Positions 47,701 through 56,816 of a stretch of 64,000 nt of DNA are shown here, piece after piece (the stretch's first letter is position 1; every line of letters starts with the position of its first letter). Position numbers and translations under genes: made by a program. The stretch is from Synechococcus sp. WH 7805 (GTDB lineage Bacteria; Cyanobacteriota; Cyanobacteriia; PCC-6307; Cyanobiaceae), in assembly GCF_000153285.1 (NCBI RefSeq), contig NZ_CH724168.1, positions 576,096 through 640,095 on the forward strand, read 5' to 3'. The notes below the pieces were generated by a model. That model was given only the letters and a program-made list of their open reading frames with translations. It was not told the DNA's origin and searched no databases.

Positions 47701-48055
47701 GGCGCAGCGCCTAATCGCGCTCGGTTTTGATCTGATCGCAACCTCTGGAACCGCTCAGACCCTCTCTGCAGCAGGGCTATCGGTGACCCCTGTGCTCAAG
47801 GTCCATGAAGGTAGGCCAAATATCGAAGACCAGATCCGCTCAGGAGGAGTTCAGCTTGTGATCAACACCCCCATTGGTCGCCAGGCCGCCCACGACGATC
47901 GCTACCTCAGGCGTGCGGCCCTCGACTATTCCGTACCGACTGTCACCACCCTGGCTGGAGCACGTTCAGCGGTTGAAGGAATTGAGGCTCTCCAGTCGAA
48001 GAGCATTGAGATTCATGCCTTGCAGGATGTTCATGCAGGCGCTGAATCCCGGTAA
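44732..48055 (+). CDS. carB: Carbamoyl-phosphate synthase large subunit
   Basis: CarB combines bicarbonate, ammonia from CarA, and two ATP into carbamoyl phosphate for arginine and pyrimidine synthesis. The 1107 residues match the usual size. Two duplicated halves each start with a Rossmann-like motif ([37 protein letters not shown]) and an ATP-grasp domain. The C-terminal MGS-like allosteric domain ([19 protein letters not shown]) is present. ATG start. The upstream 119 bp also serve the divergent DUF3318 gene. Confidence 0.97.
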   Translation: MPRRNDLHRILLLGSGPIVIGQACEFDYSGTQACKALKAEGYEVVLVNSNPASIMTDPEMADRTYVEPLTPEVVTRVIERERPDALLPTMGGQTALNLAVALAEDGTLDRFGIELIGADLKAIRKAEDRQLFKEAMERIGVKVCPSGIASSMDEAKDVGASIGTFPRIIRPAFTLGGSGGGIAYNPEEFDAICKSGLDASPVSQILIEKSLLGWKEFELEVMRDLADNVVIVCSIENLDPMGVHTGDSITVAPAQTLTDREYQRLRDQSIAIIREIGVATGGSNIQFAINPQDGDVVVIEMNPRVSRSSALASKATGFPIAKIAAKLAVGYTLDEILNDITGKTPACFEPTIDYVVTKVPRFAFEKFRGSPAVLTTAMKSVGEAMAIGRCFEESFQKALRSLETGLSGWGGDRPEPTLEPAELERSLRTPSPERILSVRYAMVAGRTDAEIHSLSSIDPWFLAKLRRLIDAEERLLRGKRLDQLSSDTMLELKQLGFSDRQIAWQTGSKELEVRARRNTLAIQPVFKTVDTCAAEFASSTPYHYSTYERPVGRINIKGDLVFQAPTSEVSTDTRRKLMILGGGPNRIGQGIEFDYCCCHASFSAQNQGYCTVMVNSNPETVSTDYDSSDRLYFEPLTFEDVLNVIEAERPAGVIVQFGGQTPLKLALPLLRWFETSQGQTTGTQIWGTSPESIDLAEDREQFEAILRELEIRQPRNGLARSDGEARAVAETVGYPVVVRPSYVLGGRAMEVVYDESELNRYMNEAVQVEPDHPVLIDQYLQNAIEVDVDALCDQEGTVVIGGLMEHIEPAGIHSGDSACCLPSISLGAEALNTIKAWTKALALRLNVRGLINLQFAVQRAENGEERVFIIEANPRASRTVPFVAKATGVPLARIATRVMAGESLATIGLLHEPSPPLQAVKEAVLPFRRFPGADSLLGPEMRSTGEVMGWAPDFGMAYAKAEIAAGDALPTEGTVFLSTHDRDKPALIPVAQRLIALGFDLIATSGTAQTLSAAGLSVTPVLKVHEGRPNIEDQIRSGGVQLVINTPIGRQAAHDDRYLRRAALDYSVPTVTTLAGARSAVEGIEALQSKSIEIHALQDVHAGAESR

Positions 48056-48080
48056 TGTCGAAGAACATTGACCCACGTCT

Positions 48081-48755
48081 GTGACCGTCAGCACACCAGC
48101 GCTAGTAACACCAGGCAGTGACTGCCGCGAAGCATTCAGGGCGGCCTATGAAAACCGTTACACCTGGGATCCTGGCTTCTCCGGATACAGCGGACGTTGC
48201 ATCTGGCAACAGGGCGAACGCACTGTCGAGGGCCGCTTCGAGGTTGGTGCCGACCTGAAAGCCAAGGTGACAGGAGTTGACGATGCAGAGGTGGAAAAGG
48301 CCATGGCATCCCAGCTCTGGGAAGTTGCCATCCACCGCGTTCGGAGGACCTTCGATCAGGTGCACGGTGACAACACCTTCACCGCAGGTTCAACCACGGA
48401 TGAAGGATTAGAAGTGTTGGTTGGCGGCAAAGGTGAGGGTGACCGCTACTGCATCAAGAATCGGGTTGTCACCATGGTTCACCGCCATATTCACGGCACA
48501 GTCGTCACGATTCACACCGGCAGCACGACGGACACGGGGAGCGGTTATCTCAGTCGTTCATACACCAGTCAGTACGCCGATCCCACCACGGGTGAGTTGA
48601 AAGGCGGAAAAAGTACGTTTGATGACAGGTTTGTACCTCTCAAGGGAGAGGGTCCTTGGGTCCTCGCCTCTCGGCGTGTCATTACGGCTGCAGGCTCCGG
48701 CGAAGACGCCTCTGAGCAGACATTCTTGTTTGAAGACTTACAGCCTCTGGCGTAA
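48081..48755 (+). CDS. DUF3386 family protein
   Basis: From GTG at 48081 it is 224 residues. It opens with FRAAYENRYTWDPGFSGYSG and continues in a beta-rich pattern (HGDNTFTAGSTTDEGLEVLV, GTVVTIHTGSTTDTGSGYLS), the DUF3386 signature. Members occur in cyanobacteria and some plants; the fold resembles lipocalin-like or lipid-binding proteins, but function is unknown. It lies 25 bp downstream of carB. No signal peptide. Confidence 0.78.
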   Translation: MTVSTPALVTPGSDCREAFRAAYENRYTWDPGFSGYSGRCIWQQGERTVEGRFEVGADLKAKVTGVDDAEVEKAMASQLWEVAIHRVRRTFDQVHGDNTFTAGSTTDEGLEVLVGGKGEGDRYCIKNRVVTMVHRHIHGTVVTIHTGSTTDTGSGYLSRSYTSQYADPTTGELKGGKSTFDDRFVPLKGEGPWVLASRRVITAAGSGEDASEQTFLFEDLQPLA

Positions 48756-48798
48756 AACACGAAAAGCTGGGCATACTGGCCACAGCTATTGATGAATA

Positions 48799-50154
48799 TT
48801 GAACTCCTTGCTTGCTGAAATCAATGGTTTCGTTTGGGGCCCGTTTACCCTTTGGCTGATAGGTCTTACCGGATTCTATTTAATGTTGGGGCTGAAGTTT
48901 CAGCCCCTGCTCAGAATTGGGTTTGGATTTCGCGAAGCGATTACATCCATTCGCAGTAGTGGTGGTGAAGGTAATGTCAGTGCATTCAAAAGTCTGACAA
49001 CCGCTTTAGCGGCGACGATTGGCACTGGAAATGTTGCTGGTGTTGCAGGTGCTATTGCCGTCGGTGGTCCTGGAGCCGTGTTCTGGATGTGGCTCATAGC
49101 CCTGGTGGGTATGGCCACGAAATACGCCGAGTCGCTGTTGGCAGTTCACTACCGCGAAGTGGATGAGCTGGGCGAGCACGTCGGCGGCCCGATGTATTTC
49201 ATTCGCAACGGTCTTGGCAAAAATTGGGCCTGGATGGGCTGGTTGTTTGCTTTCTTTGGTGCCCTTGCTGGTTTTGGTATCGGAAATGGTGTACAAGCCA
49301 ACGCGATGGCCGAAGCCCTGCAAGCGTCATTTGGGGTACCACCATTGCTCACTGGAATCGTGGTGGCCTCGATCACCTTGGCGGTTCTGATTGGTGGCAT
49401 CGAGCGGATTGGTCAAGTCACTCAGATTGTTGTGCCAGTGATGGCAGCTGTGTATGTCATCGGTGCGCTAATCATTCTCGTCGCCAATCTTGACCAGATT
49501 CCTGGAGCATTGGGTCTCATTTTTTCCAATGCCTTTAATGGAGAAGCTGCTGCTGGTGGTTCGCTCGGTGTGGTGATTCAACGAGGAATTGCTCGGGGTG
49601 TGTTCTCGAATGAGTCAGGGCTTGGTACGGCACCGATTGCCCAGGCTGCAGCCAAGCCTGGTGATCCTGTTCTTCAAGGCTCTGTGGCGATGATTGGAAC
49701 GTTCATCGACACCATCGTGATTTGTTCAATGACCGCTCTTGTGATCATTATCAGCGGCTTATATTCCCAGGCTGATTATGTTTCTGGGGCTAAAAATGTT
49801 TCTCTAACCATTAATGCGTTCGGAACTGCCCTTCCTGGGTTTGATTGGATTGTTGTTTTCGGCACAGTTTTCTTCACGTTGACAACGATTTTGGGATGGG
49901 GTTACTACAGCGAGAAGTGTCTTGAATTCTTGGCTGGGGTCAAGGCAATACGTCCTTTCAGGCTGGTTTGGGTTGCTGTGGTGGTATTCGGTTCTGTGGC
50001 TTCAGGCGGTGCGGTCTGGACAATTGCTGAAATTCTCAATGGACTCATGGCTATTCCCAACCTGATTGGCTTGTTGTTGTTGTCTCCCGTTGTGTTTCGC
50101 TTGACACGTACCTACGATTTCAAAACTCGCCAGCAACTACCAACGCTCCGTTGA
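48799..50154 (+). CDS. Sodium/alanine symporter (AGCS family), intact copy
   Basis: The 451 residues have about 11 helices and AGCS hallmarks: ALAATIGTGNVAGVAGAIAVG, GPGAVFWMWLIALVGMATKY, ESGLGTAPIAQAAAK and TTILGWGYYSEKCLEFLAG. AGCS proteins import alanine or glycine with sodium. The start is probably TTG at 48799, since the nearby ATG at 48793 is out of frame. A decayed second copy lies downstream at 50600-51480, suggesting duplication. Glu/Asp or alanine as substrate cannot be told. Confidence 0.9.
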   Translation: MNSLLAEINGFVWGPFTLWLIGLTGFYLMLGLKFQPLLRIGFGFREAITSIRSSGGEGNVSAFKSLTTALAATIGTGNVAGVAGAIAVGGPGAVFWMWLIALVGMATKYAESLLAVHYREVDELGEHVGGPMYFIRNGLGKNWAWMGWLFAFFGALAGFGIGNGVQANAMAEALQASFGVPPLLTGIVVASITLAVLIGGIERIGQVTQIVVPVMAAVYVIGALIILVANLDQIPGALGLIFSNAFNGEAAAGGSLGVVIQRGIARGVFSNESGLGTAPIAQAAAKPGDPVLQGSVAMIGTFIDTIVICSMTALVIIISGLYSQADYVSGAKNVSLTINAFGTALPGFDWIVVFGTVFFTLTTILGWGYYSEKCLEFLAGVKAIRPFRLVWVAVVVFGSVASGGAVWTIAEILNGLMAIPNLIGLLLLSPVVFRLTRTYDFKTRQQLPTLR

Positions 50155-50169
50155 TCGTTGTTTCGTTTA

Positions 50170-50600
50170 CTGCTTGATGTCAAAAGAGGTGAGACTTCCT
50201 TGAGTCACTCGCTCAGCTGCATGGCCGTCGTCTGAAGCCCTACTGCCAGTACCTCAATGATCCCAACCACGGAATGTTTAAGTGCAACGCGCCAATCGGT
50301 GTGGTTGAGAGGTTAACGGTGCTGAACGATTTCTTCTACAAAACGGCTTTTTGGCCAGGGTTCAGCAGCGAAGGCCGCGCACGAGATGCAGTCCTTTAAT
50401 GGCCTCTCCAAGGACGCCTGCCAATTCGCTGCCTTTTTTGGCATCGTTCTGTGGAAACCATCACACTCGCGCCAATCAGGCTGATCAACCAGCCAACGGA
50501 GGCTGCGAGTAGCAGGATGCTTTGCAGATCTCCCAATCCCACATCGGGCAACTAGTCGACTCAGCAGTCGCTTCAGCACCAATTGGCCGTTGACAAAAAT
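50170..50600 (-). pseudogene. Decayed ABC exporter fragment (paralogue of the gene at 51777)
   Basis: Minus-strand frames read LLLAASVGWLISLIGASVM, VSTERCQK, a frameshift, SELAGVLGEAIKGLHLVRG, another frameshift, FAAEPWPKSRFVEEIVQHR, a stop, and LKHSVVGIIEVLAVGLQ. In the intact exporter the corresponding stretch is WLISLFGGRVMAATERSQKK, SELAGLLGEAIEGLPLVRA, FAAEPWLQGRFEQEIDQHR and QHPVVGIIEVLGIAVVL, in the same order. Only the centre of the membrane domain remains. The two ends are missing. Confidence 0.75.
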
Positions 50601-51480
50601 CAGCATTCGGAAAGTACCGATCAGTCGGGAGATGGAGAGGTCAGCACCTTTCAGGGATTGATGACTGTGCTTGCAGCAACAATCGACGCCGGGGGACAAG
50701 GGACTGTGTTTTGGATGTGGCTCGCTGCATTGCTTGGGATCGCCACGAAATATTTCGAGTGCATGTTGGCTGGATTCGGGATCAGCAATGGCGTGCAATC
50801 CCTTGAGATGGCGGGCGTTCTCAGCAGCTACGGAATCCCAGATTGTCGGAGGAATTCGACGCATTGGCTAAGTGGCTGGTGTTGTAGTTCCTTTAATGGC
50901 TGGGATTCCAGCAGCACTTCAGGTAATTGTGCAGGATGCCTTCACAGCTAAAGCAACTGCAGGAGGTGCTGTGGGTGTGGTGATCCAGAAAGGAATCTCC
51001 AGAGGGGTGTTCTCCAATGAGGCTGGTCTTGGCACAGCGCCAATTGCTCAAGACTCCGCCCGCCCTAGAGATCCTGTGTTGCAGGGATCGGTGGCGATGC
51101 TTGGAACAGTGATCGACACTCTGATTATCTGCACGATGACGGCCCTCGTCATTGTGATCAGCAGCAAATATCTCTACTGCGGCCAGGGAGTGATGCTGAC
51201 AAAAAGTGCATGTGACTGGGCTTTTCAGGGTGCTGGCCACCTCGTGAGCTTTGCGGCAGTTACGTTCACAGCAACCACTATTCTCGGTTGGTAATTTTAT
51301 AGCGAGCGTTGTTTAGAGTTCTTGGCAGGCGTTAAACCGATTCGTTGGTTTCGCCTCATTTGGATGGCAGCAGTTGTTATCGAAGCAATCGACAGTTTTG
51401 ACGTGGTTTGGATGATTGCAGATATTCTGAATGGATTGATGGCTATCTCCACTCTCAGATCCCTTCCCCTTTGTCCCCAG
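50600..51480 (+). pseudogene. Decayed AGCS symporter copy
   Basis: The plus strand reads VSTFQGLMTVLAATIDAGG, then QGTVFWMWLAALLGIATKYF, LAGFGISNGVQS, a frameshift, VVIQKGISRGVFSNEAGLG, TAPIAQDSARPRDPVLQGSV, and TTILGW followed by a TAA in place of the Gly/Tyr codons, then YSERCLEFLAGVKPI. Each part aligns to the intact copy in order. Missing are about 16 residues after the first helix and 40-50 residues containing HYREVDELGEHVGGPM. Frameshifts plus a stop show it is dead. Confidence 0.82.
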
Positions 51481-51501
51481 TGATCTTTAAGATCACTGGG
51501 G
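51475..51501. terminator. Long perfect hairpin between pseudogene and DUF6447 gene
   Basis: CCCCAGTGATC and GATCACTGGGG form an 11-bp stem around TTTAA. Neither side has a T-tract, so intrinsic termination is uncertain, but its place just past two convergent gene ends suits a transcript end or RNA-stabilising structure. Confidence 0.45.
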
Positions 51502-51510
51502 ATTACAAAC

Positions 51511-51741
51511 TCAGCCGTTCTCGGGCAGAGGAGTCACACTCTTCAGTTGTTCATTAAGCTGAGCTGCCATGGACTGACGACCAACTGCAAGAACTTTAAG
51601 GGTGTCTTCATGCATACGGAGCTGAGCATCAGCCACCTGCATACCTTTGACCAACTCTTTCAGTTCTTTAGAAAGACTGTTTAAGTCATAGCGCTTTCCT
51701 TCAAACGTAAGGATGGCGTTCTTTTGAGGGGATTCAGACAT
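51511..51741 (-). CDS. DUF6447 family protein
   Basis: The 76-residue protein reads ILTFEGKRYDLNSLSKELKE, LVKGMQVADAQLRMHEDTLK and LAVGRQSMAAQLNEQLKS, which fits the small DUF6447 family as I recall it. It is helical, acidic-basic balanced, with no membrane segment. Related proteins in cyanobacteria and phages are small and of unknown role. ATG start at 51741, 35 bp from the ABC exporter stop, and on the same strand. Confidence 0.7.
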   Translation of the reverse strand: MSESPQKNAILTFEGKRYDLNSLSKELKELVKGMQVADAQLRMHEDTLKVLAVGRQSMAAQLNEQLKSVTPLPENG

Positions 51742-51776
51742 GAAGCAGTGCTAATAGCGCGCAAAGCTGGGCGACT

Positions 51777-53519
51777 TTAGCAAATTTCCTCTCGAATCAT
51801 CTGTTTTTGACACAATTCCCGGTAACGCCCGTACTGTTTCATCAGAGCATCGTGCGTTCCCTGCTCGATGATCGAACCCTTCTCGAGAACAACGATCCGA
51901 TCCGCCTCTTGTACGGTTGCCAGACGGTGAGCGATCACCAGCACCGTGCGCCCCCGCATGGCCTGGCGAAGACCAACCTGAACTGCTGCTTCCGCTTCAG
52001 CATCAAGAGCACTGGTGGCTTCATCAAGCAACATCACCGCAGGGTCTCCAAGAACGGCGCGGGCGATGGCAATGCGCTGAAGCTGTCCCCCGGACACATT
52101 GGTTCCTCTCTCTTCCAGATGGGTCGCGTATCCCTCCGGCAGGTTGATGATGAAATCGTGGGCATTCGCCAGACGGGCTGCCTCCATGACCTGCTCTTGG
52201 CTCGCAGCTCGGCCAAAGCGAATGGCCTCGGCGATGCTGCCTGAGAACACGCTGCTTCGCTGCGGAACCAGGGCCACCTGCTGGCGCAAGTCCCGGGCTC
52301 TCACTTGGGCCAGATTCTTGCCGTCAAGCAGAACCTGGCCGCTCTGTGCTGTGTTGAAGCGCAACACCAATGAAAACAATGTGCTCTTGCCGGCACCCGA
52401 AGGACCCACCAGGGCCACGACACTTCCCGCTTCTATCTTGAGGTTGAGGTCATGCAGAACAGGTTGATCGGAGCGATAACCGAACTGCACATTCTCGAAG
52501 ACAAGATCACCGCGAAGGCGATCCAGGGGAAGAGCCGGATCGGGATCAGACGGCTCTGAAGGCTCCCGTTCGATCGCCCTCAGACGGCGCAACGAGGCCT
52601 GACCTTGCTGAAACTCGTTGTAGTTCGTGGTGAGGTGCGCGATGGGGTCGATCAGCACCACGAGACCCGTTACATAGCTGGTGAGCCCCTTGCTATCAAG
52701 ATCACCATTGCTCAGCCTGTAAGCAGCGAGAACGAGAACCACTGCAATACCGAGCACTTCAATGATTCCAACAACAGGATGTTGCAGGGCAACCAACCTG
52801 TAAGTGTTGTAGCGGGCCCGCCTGTGCTGATCGATCTCCTGTTCGAAGCGACCCTGCAACCAAGGTTCTGCCGCAAAAGCCCGGACCAAGGGCAAGCCCT
52901 CAATCGCTTCGCCGAGAAGACCAGCCAACTCACTGACTTTTTTCTGACTGCGTTCGGTGGCGGCCATGACCCTCCCACCAAACAGACTGATCAACCAAAT
53001 GATCAGCGGCGCCAGCAGAAAAATCGCCAGGGTGAGTTTCCAGTCGAGCCACAGCATGTAACCCAGAACAGCCAGAAGCTGAAGGGCGCTGGGGATCGTG
53101 TCGTGGAGAGTTTTGTAGATCACTTCACTGACACGGTCTGCGTCTTCAGTCAGCCGGTACGTGAGATCCCCAGCCGAAAGCTTCTCCAGGGCACCGAGCT
53201 CCACCTGCTGAAGCTGCTGGAAGAGATCCCTGCGCAAGCTCTGGCTGACCTGCAGTGCTGGACCGGCCAACAAAGAATCCTGGGCAAACTGAGCCAGCTT
53301 CTGAAGCAGAAAAACCACCAGAACAAGCCCGATCACCGGAAGAACGATCGACAAATCACCGGAGCCAAGAGCAGGGATCAGGCGCCCCACCAGATTCATC
53401 AACAGCGGCCAGCTGCTAACAAAAAGGATCATGCTGAGCGCACCCCAAAGCAACTGGACGGAATGCGGCCGCAGGAGGGGAAGAAGTCTGCGGAATCCGG
53501 CTTCGGAAGGGGTCAGCAT
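51777..53519 (-). CDS. ABC exporter, MsbA/multidrug type, half-transporter fused to ATPase
   Basis: The 580-residue protein has a six-helix membrane domain (residues about 15-310) and an intact ATPase: Walker A GPSGAGKST, signature VSGGQLQRIAIARA, Walker B VMLLDEATSALDAEA, H-loop VIAHRLATV. Homodimers of this type export lipids or drugs. QHPVVGIIEVLGI is a family feature also seen in its decayed paralogue. ATG at 53519. It is divergent from the S4-domain gene, with 15 bp between. Confidence 0.9.
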   Translation of the reverse strand: MLTPSEAGFRRLLPLLRPHSVQLLWGALSMILFVSSWPLLMNLVGRLIPALGSGDLSIVLPVIGLVLVVFLLQKLAQFAQDSLLAGPALQVSQSLRRDLFQQLQQVELGALEKLSAGDLTYRLTEDADRVSEVIYKTLHDTIPSALQLLAVLGYMLWLDWKLTLAIFLLAPLIIWLISLFGGRVMAATERSQKKVSELAGLLGEAIEGLPLVRAFAAEPWLQGRFEQEIDQHRRARYNTYRLVALQHPVVGIIEVLGIAVVLVLAAYRLSNGDLDSKGLTSYVTGLVVLIDPIAHLTTNYNEFQQGQASLRRLRAIEREPSEPSDPDPALPLDRLRGDLVFENVQFGYRSDQPVLHDLNLKIEAGSVVALVGPSGAGKSTLFSLVLRFNTAQSGQVLLDGKNLAQVRARDLRQQVALVPQRSSVFSGSIAEAIRFGRAASQEQVMEAARLANAHDFIINLPEGYATHLEERGTNVSGGQLQRIAIARAVLGDPAVMLLDEATSALDAEAEAAVQVGLRQAMRGRTVLVIAHRLATVQEADRIVVLEKGSIIEQGTHDALMKQYGRYRELCQKQMIREEIC

Positions 53520-53534
53520 CGGTGCACACTATCA

Positions 53535-53756
53535 ATGGCATCCAGACGCACTGCCCTGATGAAGCTCGATCAGTTCCTCAAATGGCAGGGATGGGTTTCC
53601 ACAGGAGGCGAGGCCAAACTGCGTATCCGCGATGGCCAGGTGCTGGTCAACGGCATTGTGGAATCCCGACGAGGCAGGCAGCTGGCCGCGGGAGATCAAG
53701 TCGAACTTGGAGGAGAAACCGCCACAGTCCCTGAAGAGCCTCAGGCAGGGCCTTAA
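53535..53756 (+). CDS. S4-domain RNA-binding protein (YaaA/RlbA-like)
   Basis: From ATG at 53535 it is 73 residues and one S4 domain: MKLDQFLKWQGWVSTGGEAK, then IRDGQVLVNGIVESRRGRQL and GDQVEL. The stand-alone form resembles YbcJ/RlbA proteins, which bind structured RNA, often rRNA. An internal ATG at 53559 (MKLDQ) is also possible. It precedes tpiA by 33 bp on the same strand. Precise role unknown. Confidence 0.82.
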   Translation: MASRRTALMKLDQFLKWQGWVSTGGEAKLRIRDGQVLVNGIVESRRGRQLAAGDQVELGGETATVPEEPQAGP

Positions 53757-53789
53757 GTTGGCTGCTGCTGAACAGCAGAGGACGCAAGC

Positions 53790-54521
53790 GTGCGCAAACC
53801 GGTGATCGCAGGCAACTGGAAGATGCACATGACCTGTGCCCAGACCCGGGACTGGATGGGTACGTTCCTACCCCTGATCGCTGAGACCCCGGATGACCGT
53901 CACTTGGTGGTGGCACCGCCCTTCACCGCGATCAGCACATTGGCGACTGTGGGAGCTGGGAGTCGGGTTGAAATCTCGAGTCAAAATGTGCACTGGGAAG
54001 GCCACGGGGCCTACACAGGCGAGATCTCACCAGCGATGCTTCAGGAGCATGGCGTGAGTTACGCCATTGTTGGCCACAGCGAGCCTCGTAAATACTTCAG
54101 CGAAAGTGACGAACAGATCAATCACAGGGCTCGTTCAGCGCAAGCTCACGACCTGATCCCCATCGTGTGCGTAGGCGAGAGCGATGAGCAACGCAGCCGT
54201 GGTGAGGCGGAACGAGTCATCCGTCGACAGGTGGAACAGGGCCTTGAAGGTCTCGATCCGGCTCGGTTGGTCGTGGCCTACGAACCAATCTGGGCCATCG
54301 GTACGGGAAAAACCTGTGAATCCGCGGAGGCGAATCGAATCTGTGGACTGATTCGAAGCTGGGTGGGTTCTCCTGATCTGATCATTCAGTACGGAGGTTC
54401 GGTGAAGCCGGCAAACATCGATGAGCTCATGGGCATGAGCGACATTGATGGTGTGCTGGTCGGTGGAGCATCACTTGACCCGGAGGGCTTCGCGAGAATC
54501 GCGAACTACCAGAAAGCCTGA
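53790..54521 (+). CDS. tpiA: Triosephosphate isomerase
   Basis: TpiA interconverts dihydroxyacetone phosphate and glyceraldehyde 3-phosphate in glycolysis and the Calvin cycle. The 243 residues from GTG at 53790 contain the active-site Lys (AGNWKMH, residue about 10), His in IVGHSEPRK, catalytic Glu in [12 protein letters not shown] and phosphate-binding [10 protein letters not shown]. All catalytic residues are present. folP starts 7 bp after its stop, so the genes are cotranscribed. Confidence 0.97.
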   Translation: MRKPVIAGNWKMHMTCAQTRDWMGTFLPLIAETPDDRHLVVAPPFTAISTLATVGAGSRVEISSQNVHWEGHGAYTGEISPAMLQEHGVSYAIVGHSEPRKYFSESDEQINHRARSAQAHDLIPIVCVGESDEQRSRGEAERVIRRQVEQGLEGLDPARLVVAYEPIWAIGTGKTCESAEANRICGLIRSWVGSPDLIIQYGGSVKPANIDELMGMSDIDGVLVGGASLDPEGFARIANYQKA

Positions 54522-54528
54522 GCGACCG

Positions 54529-55362
54529 ATGCGCCATCCCACCTGCTGGGGACAAAGACCAGCTGTGATGGGTGTGATTAACCTCACCCCAGACTCCTTC
54601 AGTGATGGAGGCCAGTTCAACGGTGAGGATCAGGCCACAAGAGAAGCCGATCGACAGATCCGTGATGGAGCCGATGTGCTCGATCTTGGTGCTCAAAGCA
54701 CGCGACCTGGGGCCGACGAAGTGGGTGCGGAAGAGGAACTCAGACGTCTGATCCCCTGCCTCAAAGCGATCAGACACGCCCATCCAAATGCCATCATTTC
54801 CGTCGACACGTTCCTGGCTGCTGTGGCTTCAGCGGCACTCGATGCAGGTGCCGACTGGATCAATGATGTCAGCGGAGGCCTCCACGATTCAGCCATGCTT
54901 CCGCTCATTGCTGAAGCGGGATGTCCTTATGTGTTGATGCACAGCCGGGGAAACAGCGCAACGATGGACTCTTGCACCAATTACGGGACGGAGGGTGTGG
55001 TGAACGCAGTCCGGCGAGAACTGAGAGATCGCACCAAGCAAGCCCTGAACGAAGGGGTGAATCAGGCGCAACTGATTTGGGATCCAGGCCTTGGTTTTGC
55101 CAAAGACGATGAACAAAACTTGGAACTGATCCGCCGGCTCGAAGACCTCAAAAACGATGGCATTCCGTTGTTGCTGGGCCCCTCACGAAAACGTTTCATC
55201 GGCGCGGTTTTAAACCAGCCACAACCCAAAGCAAGAATCTGGGGGACTGCTGCAGTCTGTGCCCGTGCACAATCCGCAGGCGTGCATGTCTTGCGGATCC
55301 ACGATGTAGGTCCGATCCATCAAGTGGTGACCATGGGGGCTGCAATCAAACGAAAGCCATGA
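54529..55362 (+). CDS. folP: Dihydropteroate synthase
   Basis: FolP joins dihydropterin pyrophosphate with p-aminobenzoate in folate synthesis. From ATG at 54529 it has 277 residues. Signature segments are VMGVINLTPDSFSDGG, DVLDLGAQSTRPGA, WINDVSGG, YVLMHSRG and GPSRKRFIG. The pterin- and pABA-binding residues of the family are in these blocks. It follows tpiA by 7 bp. No unusual features. Confidence 0.95.
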   Translation: MRHPTCWGQRPAVMGVINLTPDSFSDGGQFNGEDQATREADRQIRDGADVLDLGAQSTRPGADEVGAEEELRRLIPCLKAIRHAHPNAIISVDTFLAAVASAALDAGADWINDVSGGLHDSAMLPLIAEAGCPYVLMHSRGNSATMDSCTNYGTEGVVNAVRRELRDRTKQALNEGVNQAQLIWDPGLGFAKDDEQNLELIRRLEDLKNDGIPLLLGPSRKRFIGAVLNQPQPKARIWGTAAVCARAQSAGVHVLRIHDVGPIHQVVTMGAAIKRKP

Positions 55363-55399
55363 AGGAATTCGCTAGAACGGATCAATTCACTCAATCTGC

Positions 55400-55807
55400 A
55401 TGAGAACGGGCATCGAACTCACAATCCTTTACGACGGCGGTTGCCCACTCTGCCTCAGAGAAGTGAACTTTCTCCAAAGACGAGATCAATGGGAAAGGCT
55501 AAAATTTGTGGATGTGAATGAAACTGAGTATTCGCCCGAACACTTTCGAAACATCACGTATCGGCAAGCAATGGAACGAATTCATGCAATCCGCTCAGAT
55601 GGCACTATCTTGAAGGATGTAGCCGTATTTCGCGAAGCGTACAAACTCATCAATTTAGGCTGGATTTATAAACCAACAACATGGCCATTAATCGGATACT
55701 TCGTCGACAGGCTTTACACAATATGGGCGAAAAACAGACTTAAAATAACAGGGAGAATGAGTCTGGAGCAACTGTGCAATGAGCGATGCGTCAAGAAGGA
55801 GATCTAA
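55400..55807 (+). CDS. DCC-family thiol-disulfide oxidoreductase-like protein (DUF393)
   Basis: The 135-residue protein carries the name-giving pattern near its start: LTILYDGGCPLCLREVNFLQ, where D and the CxxC (CPLC) define the DCC family. The rest, including VAVFREAYKLINLGWIYKP and a hydrophobic helix (PLIGYFVDRLYTIWA), is typical. The family has a thioredoxin-like fold and presumed redox role. The gene is A+T-richer than folP just upstream (37 bp), and marks the start of the A+T-rich segment. ATG start. Confidence 0.8.
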   Translation: MRTGIELTILYDGGCPLCLREVNFLQRRDQWERLKFVDVNETEYSPEHFRNITYRQAMERIHAIRSDGTILKDVAVFREAYKLINLGWIYKPTTWPLIGYFVDRLYTIWAKNRLKITGRMSLEQLCNERCVKKEI

Positions 55808-55937
55808 AGCAAACTAGAAAACCGCCTCGTCAATAACAACAAACTTATAGTTAAAGCAAAGACGAGGAACAAAGGCAATAACTGACAACAAGAAGTGATC
55901 TCATTAATACTACCCCATCAAATATGTCATCAAAAAC

Positions 55938-56618
55938 TTACACAGGGCTTTCACTGAGATGGACCCGACCCGTTTCATCGACATAAACGGCTTGAAAAAA
56001 ATTTGCAGTCACAGGCGAGATAAAACCCCTGTTAATTAAGGTCTCAGCGAGAGCACCACCAATATCTTGCTCTTGCTGACACGCGGAAATGAGATCACGG
56101 TTTTCGATGAGACCTAAAGAACAAAGTCGTTGGCCTAAAGGCATCTGATTAAATCCTTGACGTTGGAAAAAATCTGGTTCAAGGAAAAAACGTATGACAC
56201 CATGTGGAATTCGGTGATTAAGCCTCAAGAATTCGCCAAAACGAAACTGAGTTGAAAGGGATTGATACTGAAGCAAGAGCTGATCCAACTCATTCTTATC
56301 CAAAACCCCTGCCTCAACGAGCTTCAATCCAAGTGGTTGATCAGAAAAGCAAGGCATTAAGGAAATATCAATCGCCTCAAGGTCACCACTAACAAGCTCA
56401 GGGGCTTGAAAAAATTCACCAATCCAGGGATCTTGGACTAAAAACAAAAACAAAGACTTAGGGAGAACTCTCAAAGAACCAAAGTGTTGACAGATCAACT
56501 CCTCAACGAAAGAGGCCTCTGTTGAAGGACCTAGAATTTGAAAACTAAGCTCGCGACCAACACCTAAACCAACAAGCTCGAGCTGGCAACGTGGTCCAGG
56601 CAGGAGAAAGCGATACAA
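55938..56618 (-). CDS. Protein with two repeated helical modules, function unknown
   Basis: From TTG at 56618 it is 226 residues. Two modules repeat: QPLGLKLVEAGVLDKNELDQ with LLLQYQSLSTQFRFGEFLRL, and MPLGQRLCSLGLIENRDLIS with ACQQEQDIGGALAETLINRG. The pattern LGxxLxxxGLIxxxxLxxAxxxQ resembles MshEN/GspE N-terminal domains, some of which bind c-di-GMP. The c-di-GMP-contacting residues cannot be checked by eye. It is divergent from the secretion operon (198 bp between starts), so a regulatory role there is possible but inferred. Confidence 0.5.
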   Translation of the reverse strand: MYRFLLPGPRCQLELVGLGVGRELSFQILGPSTEASFVEELICQHFGSLRVLPKSLFLFLVQDPWIGEFFQAPELVSGDLEAIDISLMPCFSDQPLGLKLVEAGVLDKNELDQLLLQYQSLSTQFRFGEFLRLNHRIPHGVIRFFLEPDFFQRQGFNQMPLGQRLCSLGLIENRDLISACQQEQDIGGALAETLINRGFISPVTANFFQAVYVDETGRVHLSESPV

Positions 56619-56816
56619 AAGGAACCTGTCAAAATCAAATGCAATCTAGGCCAGAACAGCTAATTCAGCAAAAGAAAACAAAAGTTATGCAGAATAAAAG
56701 AACGATCAAGCCAAAGACAAGCCCGATGATGTGCCGAAAAGCTGACAAAAATCGATGAAAGGCGAGGTTGAATATTCAGCACCAAAAGCTAATATAGAAA
56801 GTAATAAACATGATCG

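Noticed and set aside
52605..53756. A 383-codon plus-strand frame ending in the S4 gene
   Set aside because: All but the last 73 codons lie antisense to the intact ABC exporter and read as Gln/Arg/His-rich noise. Only the S4 part from 53535 is real.
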